A stretch of DNA of 64,000 nt from CAVRUD01 sp963849635 (lineage in GTDB: Bacteria; Chloroflexota; Chloroflexia; Thermomicrobiales; UBA6265), in NCBI GenBank assembly GCA_963849635.1, contig CAWKIA010000024.1:1-64000 (forward strand). The letters are read 5' to 3'. Both the position numbers and the translations under genes were made by a program. Positions within the stretch are counted from its first letter, which is position 1. Every line of letters begins with the position of its first letter. Of the stretch, positions 27,332-35,185 are shown piece after piece. The notes under the pieces are model-generated. The model saw only the letters and a program-made list of their open reading frames with translations, did not search any database and was not told where the DNA came from.

Positions 27332-27754
27332 ATGAACCGGCCCACGTACTTTCCGTCGTTCGTGCCCGGCGATTCCCCCGACGCCCCATACGCCTATTCC
27401 CAGGCCGTACGGATCGGTAACCGCGTCGAAACCAGCGGCCAGGGTGGCTGGGACGACGACCATACGTTCCCTGTCGCCCTGGCGGATGAGATCGCACGCG
27501 CCTTCGCCAACCTTGGGCTCATCCTGGCCGAGGCCGGGGCAGGGTGGGACGATGTCGTCGCCGTTGAGTCCTGGCACCTTCCCCTGGATGAGGCCACCTA
27601 CGGCCTGATGGTCGCGGAGCTTCAGGCTCGCATGCCGCGCCACCGGCCGATCTGGACCGCCCTGGCGGTTCCCGGCTTTGGCCTGCCCGGCATGCGCGTC
27701 GAGGTTCGGGTGACCGCCGTCGTCACCTCAGATCAGGGTGGTGACTTGGGCTGA
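27332..27754 (+). CDS. RidA-family protein
   Basis: 140 residues, ATG 27332 after GAGGG. RidA (YjgF/YER057c) proteins hydrolyse reactive enamine/imine intermediates such as 2-aminoacrylate. Family signatures are PDAPYAYSQAVRIGNRVETS (substrate pocket), ALADEIARAFANLGLILAEA, DVVAVESWHLPL and a C-terminal RVEVRVTAVV. The usual catalytic Arg of RidA lies in a 'RxxVEV/IE' stretch, here MRVEVRV, so that part is conserved. Cytoplasmic homotrimer by family analogy. Confidence 0.85.
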   Translation: MNRPTYFPSFVPGDSPDAPYAYSQAVRIGNRVETSGQGGWDDDHTFPVALADEIARAFANLGLILAEAGAGWDDVVAVESWHLPLDEATYGLMVAELQARMPRHRPIWTALAVPGFGLPGMRVEVRVTAVVTSDQGGDLG

Positions 27755-27764
27755 GGGCCACCTG

Positions 27765-27790
27765 CAATCCCGCTCGCTCAGGCGGGATTG
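27765..27790. terminator. Bidirectional terminator between convergent genes
   Basis: CAATCCCGC (27765-27773) pairs with GCGGGATTG (27782-27790). It lies between ridA (plus, ends 27754) and the PNPOx-like gene (minus, ends 27778), and overlaps the latter's stop. Confidence 0.6.
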
Positions 27791-28686
27791 AACGGCGAGT
27801 AGCTGGGGTCTGCCCAGCGCAGCGCGGTGGCCCCCTCAATCTCGACCACGTCCTCGATCGCAAATCGGACGATGCGCTGGGCGCCGGGGAAGGCGGCCGC
27901 CGCCGCTGGATCCCAATCCACAGTGGCGCTCCCGGCGAGTTGCAGGGTTGTTCCACGCGCAAAATCGAGGAACAGCATGCCGGCCCGGGGCTCGACCGCC
28001 AGGTTGCCAAGCGTCTGGAACATCATGTTGCCAGCATAGTCAGGGAACGACAGGGAGTGGGGATCGTCGACCCGGACGAAGCCGGGTAACCCACCGCGGT
28101 GAGAGGCATCGGCGCCGCCGGTTGGATGGGCGGTCGCGATCACGAAGGTGTCCGCCGTCGCGATGAGGCTAACCTGATCCGGCGTCAGCGAGGACGCGCG
28201 CATCACCTGGCGGCCATCGTCCGGAGAGGTGGAAGGTTCCGCCGCTGTCAGGTCACGCGCCTGGATGTACTTGGGGCAGTTGGAATAGACCTGTTCGGTG
28301 CGGAGCGTGAATCCGGCCTCGTCGCGCGATTCGACCACACCATTGATGCGCACCCGGCGACGGGTAGCCGGCTCGATCCCCAGCAGCCCGACCGCCGACC
28401 CGGGGAGCAATCCGCCCTGAGCAGGGTCGCCGTTCAGGGGAAGACCGTCGATCCGCAACGATCGAGGATCGACGGCTCTGGCAAAACCAGGCTGGCCGAA
28501 CACGGCTGCCGCCCAGATGTGGTCCTGGGCGGTGACCGCCAAAAAGACGAGCGGTTGAGTGACGATGAACTCCGCCGCGGCCGGCGGGATCGTGTCACGC
28601 AGCATCCCGCCGGTGCGGTCGGCTTGCGTACGGACTCCGGCCATCGTCTGCACCGCGAGTTCGCCGGGATGGTAGGTCGATGTCAT
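27778..28686 (-). CDS. Pyridoxamine 5'-phosphate oxidase-family (FMN-binding split barrel) protein
   Basis: 302 residues, ATG 28686. The two flavin-fold halves resemble the large PNPOx-like proteins: AQDHIWAAAVFGQPGFARAV and, in the second half, SLIATADTFVIATAHPTGGA, SHRGGLPGFVRVDDPHSLSF and DYAGNMMFQTLGNLAVEPRA. The latter blocks are the FMN-phosphate-binding loop typical of the family. It would act as a cytoplasmic flavin or F420 oxidoreductase of unknown substrate. It ends at a terminator shared with ridA. Confidence 0.8.
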   Translation of the reverse strand: MTSTYHPGELAVQTMAGVRTQADRTGGMLRDTIPPAAAEFIVTQPLVFLAVTAQDHIWAAAVFGQPGFARAVDPRSLRIDGLPLNGDPAQGGLLPGSAVGLLGIEPATRRRVRINGVVESRDEAGFTLRTEQVYSNCPKYIQARDLTAAEPSTSPDDGRQVMRASSLTPDQVSLIATADTFVIATAHPTGGADASHRGGLPGFVRVDDPHSLSFPDYAGNMMFQTLGNLAVEPRAGMLFLDFARGTTLQLAGSATVDWDPAAAAAFPGAQRIVRFAIEDVVEIEGATALRWADPSYSPFNPA

Positions 28687-28748
28687 GGTTGCGTTGGCGT
28701 CCCTTCAGCGAGTCCCGGTGTACGGGGTTCGGATGGCGAGCGTCCGAG

Positions 28749-29222
28749 CTAGAAGAAGCCGCAGGTCGGTGCGCCGGGTGTCGGCGCCGCGTGCTCCCCG
28801 GCCCCGTGCGGGGTGAAGATCTCGAGCCGGATGCCATCGGGATCCTCGAAGAAGATCCCACCGGAATCCGCGCCTTCGCTGTGCGGGACGATCCCGCCGT
28901 GGAGCGGCTCCAGGCCGGCGGAGCGCAACAGCTCCTCGAACGCTTGAACCTCGGCGATCGAATCGACCCGGAACGACAGGTGATGGAGGCCGGGGGTGGC
29001 GGCCGAGTACCGGCCATCGGATTGCTGCCACAGGGTCAGGACAAGGCGGTCGCCGTCACCCAGAAACGCGAACATGCGGCCCGCTTCCCGCGATTGGCCG
29101 ATCGTGGTAAAGCCGAAAACCTGCTCGTAGAACGAGCGCGAGCGGTCGAGATCGCTGACGTTCAAGCCGACATGGCCGGTTGTCAGCGTCCGGGGCAGAT
29201 CCGTGGCAATCGCGGCGGTCAT
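28749..29222 (-). CDS. VOC-superfamily (glyoxalase/dioxygenase-type) protein
   Basis: 157 residues. ATG 29222 follows GAGGAGA. A single betaalphabetabetabeta pair: TGHVGLNVSDLDRSRSFYEQ and LHHLSFRVDSIAEVQAFEEL, with metal-ligand positions His (GHVGL), His (HHLSF) and Glu (RLEIFTP). It could be a glyoxalase, an extradiol dioxygenase or a resistance protein. It is transcribed divergently from the CGNR regulator, and a shared operator in between suggests that regulator controls it. Confidence 0.8.
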   Translation of the reverse strand: MTAAIATDLPRTLTTGHVGLNVSDLDRSRSFYEQVFGFTTIGQSREAGRMFAFLGDGDRLVLTLWQQSDGRYSAATPGLHHLSFRVDSIAEVQAFEELLRSAGLEPLHGGIVPHSEGADSGGIFFEDPDGIRLEIFTPHGAGEHAAPTPGAPTCGFF

Positions 29223-29281
29223 GGTCTTCTCCTCGTTCAAGGGATAATTGAAACGGCGCCCCAATGTCCATATCTAAAGAC

Positions 29282-29335
29282 CGTATTGACATGGCTCACT
29301 ACAACCTAGCACGTCCGTATATCCATGTCAATACG
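29282..29335. promoter_or_regulatory. Divergent promoter region with 13-bp inverted repeat operator
   Basis: CGTATTGACATGG (29282-29294) is mirrored exactly by CCATGTCAATACG (29323-29335). On the minus strand the second arm supplies -35 TTGACA, then 17 bases and TAGGTT, giving a promoter for the VOC gene. On the plus strand TATACT (about 29350) could be the -10 for the CGNR gene. The arms are wide apart, as expected for two dimers or a looped operator. The region is also clearly AT-richer than the genes. Confidence 0.55.
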
Positions 29336-29450
29336 TTCTTTGAATGGTATATACTCGCGGCATCGTCGTTGGAGTGCAACGCGGAGCTGGAGATGGCCCG
29401 GGTCCCCGGACTACACATGGAGGCAGCGGACAACGAACTGGGTCACGGAG

Positions 29451-30035
29451 ATGCCGGACGAGCGATTCTCATTCGTCGGCGAGGCCCTGCCGCTGGATCT
29501 GGTCAATACGGAACAGGTTGTCCGGGGCAAGCCGGTCGACCTGCTCGCGACCCCGGACGACTTCGTCGCGTGGTGGCGCGCAGCAGGTGAGCGCTACCCG
29601 GCGACGCTCACACCAATTGGCGACGCGACGGCGGCCCTCCCCGCCGTGCTGGACCTGCGGGCCGGGTTGCGGCGCGTCTTTGAGGCCGCCGCTGAAGGCA
29701 GATCGCCCGCCGAAGCCGATCTCGAAGCGATTAATCTGATCCTGCGAGGCGGCTATCTCGCCCTTGAACCTGATCCGGCCACGATCGTTCGCGCCGTCGC
29801 CCGCCACACCGATCGCGGCGCGGCCGCGCTGCTGTTCCCGATCGCCCGAGCGGCCGTCACCCTTCTCACAGAGCGCGATCTCTCCCGGCTTCACCGCTGC
29901 GGCAACGAGCGCTGCGTCTTGCTCTTCTACGACACGACCAAGAGCGGCACCCGGCGCTGGTGCAGCCTCGGATGCATGAATCGGGCGCGGTCGCTGCGGC
30001 GTTATCGTGAACGGACGCATAAATCCGACGCATGA
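29451..30035 (+). CDS. CGNR zinc-finger transcriptional regulator (ABATE domain)
   Basis: 194 residues from ATG 29451. The N-terminal stress-response ABATE region (SFVGEALPLDLVNTEQVVRG) is followed by a helical middle and a CGNR zinc finger at the end: RLHRCGNERCVLLFYDTTKS and RRWCSLGCMNRARSLRRYRE, with four Cys ligands and the CGN motif. Family members bind DNA. The ATG follows GGAG immediately, so the true start may be further upstream (in-frame ATG 29325). It is divergent from the VOC gene, with an inverted repeat in between, which it probably binds. Confidence 0.85.
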   Translation: MPDERFSFVGEALPLDLVNTEQVVRGKPVDLLATPDDFVAWWRAAGERYPATLTPIGDATAALPAVLDLRAGLRRVFEAAAEGRSPAEADLEAINLILRGGYLALEPDPATIVRAVARHTDRGAAALLFPIARAAVTLLTERDLSRLHRCGNERCVLLFYDTTKSGTRRWCSLGCMNRARSLRRYRERTHKSDA

Positions 30036-30104
30036 TCTTGCAGGGTGCGACCCTGGGATCGTGGCGTCCCAGAGCTGTTTCCAATCCGGGGCAGTTTCAT
30101 GGGG

Positions 30105-30133
30105 TTGCGACGGAGCAATTTAGTCGCTATAGT
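30105..30133 (+). promoter_or_regulatory. Sigma70-type promoter of the aspartokinase operon leader
   Basis: TTGCGA (30105-30110), a 17-base spacer and TATAGT (30128-30133). The expected transcription start, 6-8 bases after the -10, falls at 30139-30141, next to the leader ATG at 30141. Confidence 0.6.
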
Positions 30134-30140
30134 GCTGGGC

Positions 30141-30254
30141 ATGGTCAATATTGCTGCCACCACCGCGACCACTACCAAGACTATGAAGGCCACCGGAATC
30201 GCGATTACCGCGATTACGATTATGTGGCCTGCTGGTTCGAGGTTGGGAGGCTAG
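30141..30254 (+). CDS. Thr/Ile-rich attenuation leader peptide (thrL-like)
   Basis: 37 codons; the core is IAATTATTTKTMKATGIAIT followed by AITIMW. There are 9 Thr and 5 Ile codons, most packed within 25 codons, as in leader peptides of threonine-operon attenuators. No ribosome site precedes the ATG, and the promoter places the start of the mRNA at the ATG, so it is probably translated leaderless. It is followed by mutually exclusive hairpins ending in a T6 tract, then aspartokinase. Low threonyl- or isoleucyl-tRNA would stall the ribosome here and favour read-through. This role is inferred from the architecture. Confidence 0.7.
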   Translation: MVNIAATTATTTKTMKATGIAITAITIMWPAGSRLGG

Positions 30255-30295
30255 GGCGGCAGACGCAACGACCCAATCGAGACGGACCAGCAGGC
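30227..30295 (+). promoter_or_regulatory. Antiterminator arms of the attenuator
   Basis: GCCTGCTGGT (30227-30236) can pair with ACCAGCAGGC (30286-30295), 10 bp. The second arm overlaps the left arm of the terminator (from 30294), so the two structures are exclusive. The first arm lies right after the Thr/Ile codons, where a stalled ribosome would leave it free. Confidence 0.6.
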
Positions 30296-30322
30296 GGGAG
30301 GCGAACAGGCCCCCGCTTTTTT
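30294..30322 (+). terminator. Attenuator terminator
   Basis: GCGGG(A)GGC pairs with GCCCCCGC (30309-30316), 8 bp with one bulged A, loop GAACAG, then TTTTTT (30317-30322). This is the only hairpin in the window with a full T6 tail. It lies 190 bases before the aspartokinase start. Confidence 0.75.
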
Positions 30323-30512
30323 GTTGTCCACGAGCGGTCAGCTTTGAGCCATTTGCCAATCACTGGCGGCCGATGGCTCGGAGACGGCCGAAGCGCGCAG
30401 AGATGATTCACGGAGCAACGGCGCTCCACGTTGGACGGGAAATCCGCACCCCGTCAAAACCTGACGGCTGAAAGCTGATCGCTGAAGGCTGACAGCTGGG
30501 AAGGAGTTCGCC

Positions 30513-31961
30513 GTGATCGTCTTGAAGTTCGGGGGCACGTCGGTCGGAGACGCGCGCCGCGTCCGCGAAGCCGCCGCCATCGTTGAGGCCCAATCATCCC
30601 CTCGGGTCGCGGTGGTCTCCGCCGCCGGGGGCGTCACCAATCTGCTCCTCGACGCGGCCCGGGCGGCGGCGGCCGGCAATCCTGCTCGCCGGGCCGAAGC
30701 GATCGGCGCCATCCGCGATCGCCACCTGGGCATTGCGGCCGAGATTCCGGTCGAGCGCGAGCGCACCGCCGCCCTGGCCGTCCTCGACCAGCTCCACGCT
30801 GGCCTGGACGAGACCCTCGACGAGATCGCCGCCGCCGGAGAGGTCGACGCGGCCCGCTCTGACCGGGTCGTCTCCACTGGCGAGAAGGCGATGAGCGCCT
30901 TGATGGCCGCTACCCTCCGCTCCCGGGGCACACCGGCCGCCCACGTCTGGGCTGACAAGGTCATCGCCACCGACGATCGCCATGGCAACGCCCGGCCGGA
31001 CCGCGAGCGGACACGGGTCGCGGCCGGGGCGGTTGTCCGCCCTCATCTCGATGCCGGCCAGACTGTCGTCTTTACCGGCTTCATCGGATTCGCCCCGGAC
31101 GGCTCCACCACCACCCTTGGCCGCGGCGGCTCCGACTACAGCGCCACCCTCCTCGGCGCCGCGCTCGACGCCGACGAAGTCCAGATCTGGACCGACGTGC
31201 CCGGCATCCTCTCCGCCGATCCCCGCCAAGTCGCCGATGCCCGGGTCGTCCCCCAGGTGAGCTTCGATGAAGCTCAGGAACTGGCCCACTTCGGCGCCAA
31301 GGTGCTCCACCCGCGCACGATCCGGCCGGCGGTCGCCCAGGGCATCCCGGTCCGCATCCTCTCGACCTTCGCCCCGGATGAGCCGGGCACCCTGGTGACC
31401 CGAGAAGCCGAAACCGGCATCGCCGCCACGATCAAGGCCGTCACGGCTCTGCGCGGCCTGATCCTCCTCACCGTCGATGTACCCGAACTCGAGGATCTGG
31501 CCGGCGCGGCGGCCGCCGCCTACGGCGTCATCCACCAGGACGGCGTCGAGGTTGCGTTCGCCTCGCAGGGCTCTTCGCGCCGGCGGATGACCTACCTGAT
31601 CGACGCCGTCACCGGCTGCGCCCACCTGCAGAGCCGACTGGGCGAGACGCTTCGCGATTTCGAGGCCGATGTCTCCTGCACGGAGGATGTCGCCGTGGTC
31701 GCGGCCGTCGGCGCGGGGGCGGCAAACCAGCCTGGTGCCCTGGCCCGGATGCTCGAAGTGCTCGGCAAGGCCGATGTACCGGTGCTGGGCGCCTCGCAGC
31801 AGGATTCCAACGTCGCCCTGATCGCGGCGGTCCCCGCGTCCTATGCCGAGCGGGCCGTCGCCGCCGTCCACGACGCCTTTATCAAGCCCCAGGTCGCCAC
31901 CGCCAGGACTCGCCGGGGCCGCCGCACCTCGCTCCTTGCCGAGACTATCCGCGTCGGCTGA
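30513..31961 (+). CDS. lysC: Aspartate kinase
   Basis: 482 residues. GTG 30513 follows AAGGAG by 6 bases. It phosphorylates aspartate, the entry to lysine, threonine and methionine synthesis. Motifs: VLKFGGTSVGDARRVREAA (ATP site), VVSTGEKAMSALMA, TTTLGRGGSDYSATLLGAAL and IWTDVPGILSADPR. The C-terminal 150 residues hold two ACT-type regulatory domains (ILLTVDVPELEDLAGAAAAA, VVAAVGAGAANQPGALARML) for feedback control. It is the first enzyme gene behind the Thr/Ile-rich attenuator, so it may be a threonine-sensitive thrA-type kinase. No homoserine dehydrogenase is fused. asd follows. Confidence 0.93.
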   Translation: MIVLKFGGTSVGDARRVREAAAIVEAQSSPRVAVVSAAGGVTNLLLDAARAAAAGNPARRAEAIGAIRDRHLGIAAEIPVERERTAALAVLDQLHAGLDETLDEIAAAGEVDAARSDRVVSTGEKAMSALMAATLRSRGTPAAHVWADKVIATDDRHGNARPDRERTRVAAGAVVRPHLDAGQTVVFTGFIGFAPDGSTTTLGRGGSDYSATLLGAALDADEVQIWTDVPGILSADPRQVADARVVPQVSFDEAQELAHFGAKVLHPRTIRPAVAQGIPVRILSTFAPDEPGTLVTREAETGIAATIKAVTALRGLILLTVDVPELEDLAGAAAAAYGVIHQDGVEVAFASQGSSRRRMTYLIDAVTGCAHLQSRLGETLRDFEADVSCTEDVAVVAAVGAGAANQPGALARMLEVLGKADVPVLGASQQDSNVALIAAVPASYAERAVAAVHDAFIKPQVATARTRRGRRTSLLAETIRVG

Positions 31962-31964
31962 CGA

Positions 31965-32080
31965 AGTGCCGAGTGCCGAGTGCCGAGTGCCGAGGAAATG
32001 TGCTCCGCGGCCCGCTCGTCTCGCGACTCACGGCTCACGTCTCCCGACTCTCAGCACTCGGCACTCGGTACTCGGCACTC
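31965..32080. repeat. Period-7 word repeat with inverted copy in the lysC-asd spacer
   Basis: AGTGCCG is repeated four times in tandem (31965-31994). After CACGGCTCACGTCTCCC-like words, the reverse complement appears as GCACTCGG-type words (32053-32080), so the spacer can fold into a long stem. It begins four bases after the lysC stop and ends just before the asd ribosome site. A 19-base word (starting GCACTCGGTACTCG) is shared exactly with 57838-57856 in the suf operon. Confidence 0.75.
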
Positions 32081-32098
32081 ACATCCAAGGAGCTTCCA

Positions 32099-33157
32099 AT
32101 GCGCGATGAACGGATTCCGGTAGCGGTGCTGGGCGCGACGGGCAGCGTCGGCCAGCGGTTTGTTCAACTCCTGGCGGCCCATCCCTGGTTCAGGCCGGCG
32201 GAGCTTGTCGCCTCCGAGCGGTCGGCGGGTAAGCGCTACCGCGAGGCGACCGACTGGCGGCTCGATGCCTTCATGCCGGAGATCGCCGCCGATCAGCGGA
32301 TCCGAGGCTACGACGAGGATCTGGAGAGCCCGGTCGTCTTCTCCGCTCTGCCGGCCGAAGTCGCCGGCGAGATCGAGCAGCGAATGGCGAAGTCCGGCCA
32401 CGCGGTCCTCTCCAACACGCGCACCCACCGGATGGAGTCCGACGTCCCCCTGCTCATCCCCGAGGTCAACGCCGAGCACATCGCGGTGATCGAGACCCAG
32501 CGGCGCAACCGGGGCTGGAGCGGCTTCATCGCCACCAACCCGAATTGCTCGACGATCCATATGGTCCTCGCCCTGAAGCCGATCCAGCAGGCGTTCGGCC
32601 TCGAGGCAGTCTTGGTGACGACGATGCAGGCGGTCTCCGGCGCGGGCTACCCGGGCGTGCCTTCGCTCGATATGATCGACAACGTCGTCCCCTACATCGG
32701 CGACGAAGAAGAGAAGATGCAGACCGAGACCCAGAAGCTGCTGGGCGGATTCGGGCCGGATGGCTTTACACCGGCCGAGTTCATCGTCAGCGCCTCCTGC
32801 AACCGCGTTCCCGTGCGCGATGGCCACACCGAGTGCGTCTCCGTCCGCACGAGTTCCCCGGCAACCCCGGAGGATGTCATCGCCGCGATGGAATCGTTCC
32901 GCGGCAAGCCGCAGGAGCTCGATCTGCCCAGCGCCCCTCCTCAGCCCGTGATCGTCCGTCGGGAGGCCAACCGCCCCCAGCCCGCCCTGGACCGCGACAC
33001 CGCCCGGGGTATGGCCTCGATCGTCGGCCGTGTCCGCCCCTGCCCCCTCCTCGGCACGAAGTTCGTCGTCCTTGGCCACAACACCGTCCGAGGCGCGGCC
33101 GGAGCCTCTATCCTCAACGCCGAACTGCTCAAGGAAGAGGGGCTGTTGCCGCTGTAA
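32099..33157 (+). CDS. asd: Aspartate-semialdehyde dehydrogenase (archaeal/fungal-type)
   Basis: 352 residues, ATG 32099 after AAGGAG. It reduces aspartyl phosphate to the semialdehyde, the step after aspartokinase. Motifs: NADP site VAVLGATGSVGQRFVQLL, catalytic Cys in ATNPNCSTIHMVL, QAVSGAGYPGV, and NRVPVRDGHTECVSV with the active-site His. The long insertion pattern and the EEEKMQTETQKLLG stretch fit the archaeal/fungal-like subgroup rather than the E. coli type. Co-transcribed with lysC across a repeat-filled 137-base spacer, and closed by a GC hairpin. Confidence 0.92.
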   Translation: MRDERIPVAVLGATGSVGQRFVQLLAAHPWFRPAELVASERSAGKRYREATDWRLDAFMPEIAADQRIRGYDEDLESPVVFSALPAEVAGEIEQRMAKSGHAVLSNTRTHRMESDVPLLIPEVNAEHIAVIETQRRNRGWSGFIATNPNCSTIHMVLALKPIQQAFGLEAVLVTTMQAVSGAGYPGVPSLDMIDNVVPYIGDEEEKMQTETQKLLGGFGPDGFTPAEFIVSASCNRVPVRDGHTECVSVRTSSPATPEDVIAAMESFRGKPQELDLPSAPPQPVIVRREANRPQPALDRDTARGMASIVGRVRPCPLLGTKFVVLGHNTVRGAAGASILNAELLKEEGLLPL

Positions 33158-33168
33158 GGTCTGGAGTC

Positions 33169-33189
33169 CCCGCCGCCTTGCGCGGCGGG
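33169..33189. terminator. Bidirectional terminator between asd and the luciferase-like gene
   Basis: CCCGCCGC / GCGGCGGG stem, 5-base loop. It lies between convergent genes ending at 33157 (plus) and 33198 (minus). Confidence 0.6.
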
Positions 33190-33197
33190 CGGACCCA

Positions 33198-34174
33198 TTA
33201 CCTGGAGAGCAATGCGAGGGCGGGCGCAAACGACTCGATGCTTTGCGGGGTTTCGGGATCGAGTTGGACATGCACCTCGGCGATGCCCGCGTCCGCGAAG
33301 CGCAGCAGGAGGTCGGCGTGCTGCTCCGGCGTTCCGTCGACGGCGCCCATCGCCAACCGGCCCTCGCGAATCACCGTGCTACCCGGTTCCAATTCCCAGC
33401 CGGGTAGGTTGAGCATGAGCCCGTGGGTTCGCGGCAGGGTCGCCGGATCACGGCCCGCCGCCAGGCAGGCGTCGTCGACCATCTTCATGATTGCCGGGAC
33501 CTCCGCCGGATCATTGATCCATGGGCAGTTCCAGATGTCGGCGTAGCGGGCGACAAGCTCAAGCATCTTCGGCGACCCGCCGGGCACGTTCAATCGCCCG
33601 GCAAGCGGTGTCCCGCCAATCGTGCCGATCATGATCGGCGCCCCGGATGGGCGTGGACCCCGCGGGCGGAGTTCGCAGTCGTTCGCCTGGTAGAAGCGGC
33701 CGGAATAGTCGATGTGCCCGTCGCGCAGGAGCCCGCGATGATCGTGATCGCCTCCTCGAATCGGGAGACGCGGTGGTCGAACGGGTAGCCGAAGGCCGTG
33801 TATTCCGGCTCGTGCCAGCCCGATCCAATCCCGAGGATTAGCCGCCCGCCGCTGATCTCATCGACCGTGTCCGCCATCTTGGCGAGCAGGGCGGGATTGC
33901 GGAATCCACCGCCGAGCACCCAGGTGCCGATCTGGACGCGAGATGTCGTGGCGGCGAGGGCGGAGACCAGCGACCAGGCTTCCCAGATGCCGTAGTCTGG
34001 TGTGCCGGGAGGACGGTGGATCAGGTGGTCAGGAATCCAGATCGAATCGAACCCGACATCTTCGGCGACTCGCGCCCGAGCCGCAAGATCGTGCCAGCTT
34101 GGGGTGGTGGTGCCCCCGCGATCCTCGACAGACGTGATGATCAGCCCGACTTTGATCGGTCGCTGTTTCGACAT
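33198..34174 (-). CDS. Luciferase-like (F420-type) oxidoreductase, single frameshift
   Basis: ATG 34174 sits one base after the TAA of the epimerase gene. The TIM-barrel signatures are KVGLIITSVEDRGGTTTPSW, VGFDSIWIPDHLIH, VQIGTWVLGGGFRNPALLAK and GGRLILGIGSGWHEPEYTAF. The frame is lost near 33725 and continues one base off as GHIDYSGRFYQAND-like sequence, then MIGTIGGTPLAGRLNVPGGS up to the stop at 33198. About 325 residues in total, normal for the family. It would oxidise or reduce a small molecule with F420 or FMN. Last gene of the ABC-transporter operon. Confidence 0.75.
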
Positions 34175-34175
34175 G

Positions 34176-35180
34176 TTACTCACCACCTGCATCCTTGACC
34201 AGGGCGGTGTCGATCGTGTCGAACACGCTGTGGCGAGGCGCGTAGCCAAGCATCCCCCGAGCTTTGGCGGTGCTGTGGTGGATCCGAATCGGTTCACCGG
34301 GGACTGTCGCCTCGACGATGGGCTGTCCGGTCTTACCGGCGATATAGGAAACGGCTTCGTCGAAGGCGAAGGGGGCCGGGCCGCTCAGATTGAACGCCTC
34401 TCCGATCGCGGCCGGCTTCTCAAGCAGCAGGAGCAGGCCCTGGACGAGATCGCGCACGTCGCAGAAGTGGAAGAGCCACGGCCGGCCCGATTCGTCGCGA
34501 GGTATCCAGAGCTGGTTGGTGTCGGGCAACACTCTCGCCGCCAGTTCGTCGGCGACAGCCTCGCCGTTCCGGCCGCGGACGAACTCGATCATGGAGCGAA
34601 GATGCAGGAAGTTGCCGAGTGGCCGGTCAGGGCGGAGAACCTCCCACGGTTCAATCGTCAGGGCAAAGCGGGCGATTGCGCCCGGAATTCCGTGCGCCCG
34701 ACCGTAGTAGCGCACCAGGTCCTCGCCACTGAGCTTGGTGTAGCCGTAGAAGCTGTAGGGATTGGTCGGGTGGCTCTCGTCGATCGGCAGGTATTTGGCG
34801 TGGAGGGAAGGGTAGACCTCGTCGCTGCTGGCAAAGACGAAGCGCTTGATGCCGGGGTTGTGCACCGCTATGGCGTGCAGGACGTTGAACGTCGAACGCA
34901 GATTGTCTTCCATCAGGGCGGGATCATCTTCGCCCTTGCGGAAGAGCAGCATCGCGCCGAGGTGCATCACCGCGTCACACCCGTGGACGGCCTGAGCGCA
35001 AAACTCGGGGTCGCGCAGGTTCCCCTGGATGCAGGTCGCCCCGGCTCGTTCCGCCCGCTCCAGACCAGGATCGTCCGGTAAGAGCACGGCGCGCACGTCC
35101 GCGCCCTGAGCGATGAGAGCATCGGTCAGATTTCGCCCGATTCTGCCGGCCGCGCCGGTCACCAGCACTTTCACTGACAA
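34176..35180 (-). CDS. NAD-dependent epimerase/dehydratase-family protein
   Basis: 334 residues, ATG 35180, five bases after the upstream gene. Extended short-chain dehydrogenase fold: NAD-binding VLVTGAAGRIGRNL, DAVMHLGAML, FVFASSDEVYPSLHAK and the active-site YxxxK in YSFYGYTKLSGEDL. RIHHSTAKARGMLGYAPRHS is the typical C-terminal strand. Candidate roles are sugar epimerase, reductase or uronate-type dehydrogenase. In an operon with an uptake system and a toroid-fold protein, a part in sugar breakdown is plausible. Confidence 0.85.
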   Translation of the reverse strand: MSVKVLVTGAAGRIGRNLTDALIAQGADVRAVLLPDDPGLERAERAGATCIQGNLRDPEFCAQAVHGCDAVMHLGAMLLFRKGEDDPALMEDNLRSTFNVLHAIAVHNPGIKRFVFASSDEVYPSLHAKYLPIDESHPTNPYSFYGYTKLSGEDLVRYYGRAHGIPGAIARFALTIEPWEVLRPDRPLGNFLHLRSMIEFVRGRNGEAVADELAARVLPDTNQLWIPRDESGRPWLFHFCDVRDLVQGLLLLLEKPAAIGEAFNLSGPAPFAFDEAVSYIAGKTGQPIVEATVPGEPIRIHHSTAKARGMLGYAPRHSVFDTIDTALVKDAGGE

Positions 35181-35185
35181 TCCCT

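Noticed and set aside
30255..30512. Lysine riboswitch ahead of aspartokinase
   Set aside because: No riboswitch-like core is visible. The leader ORF with exclusive hairpins explains the region better.
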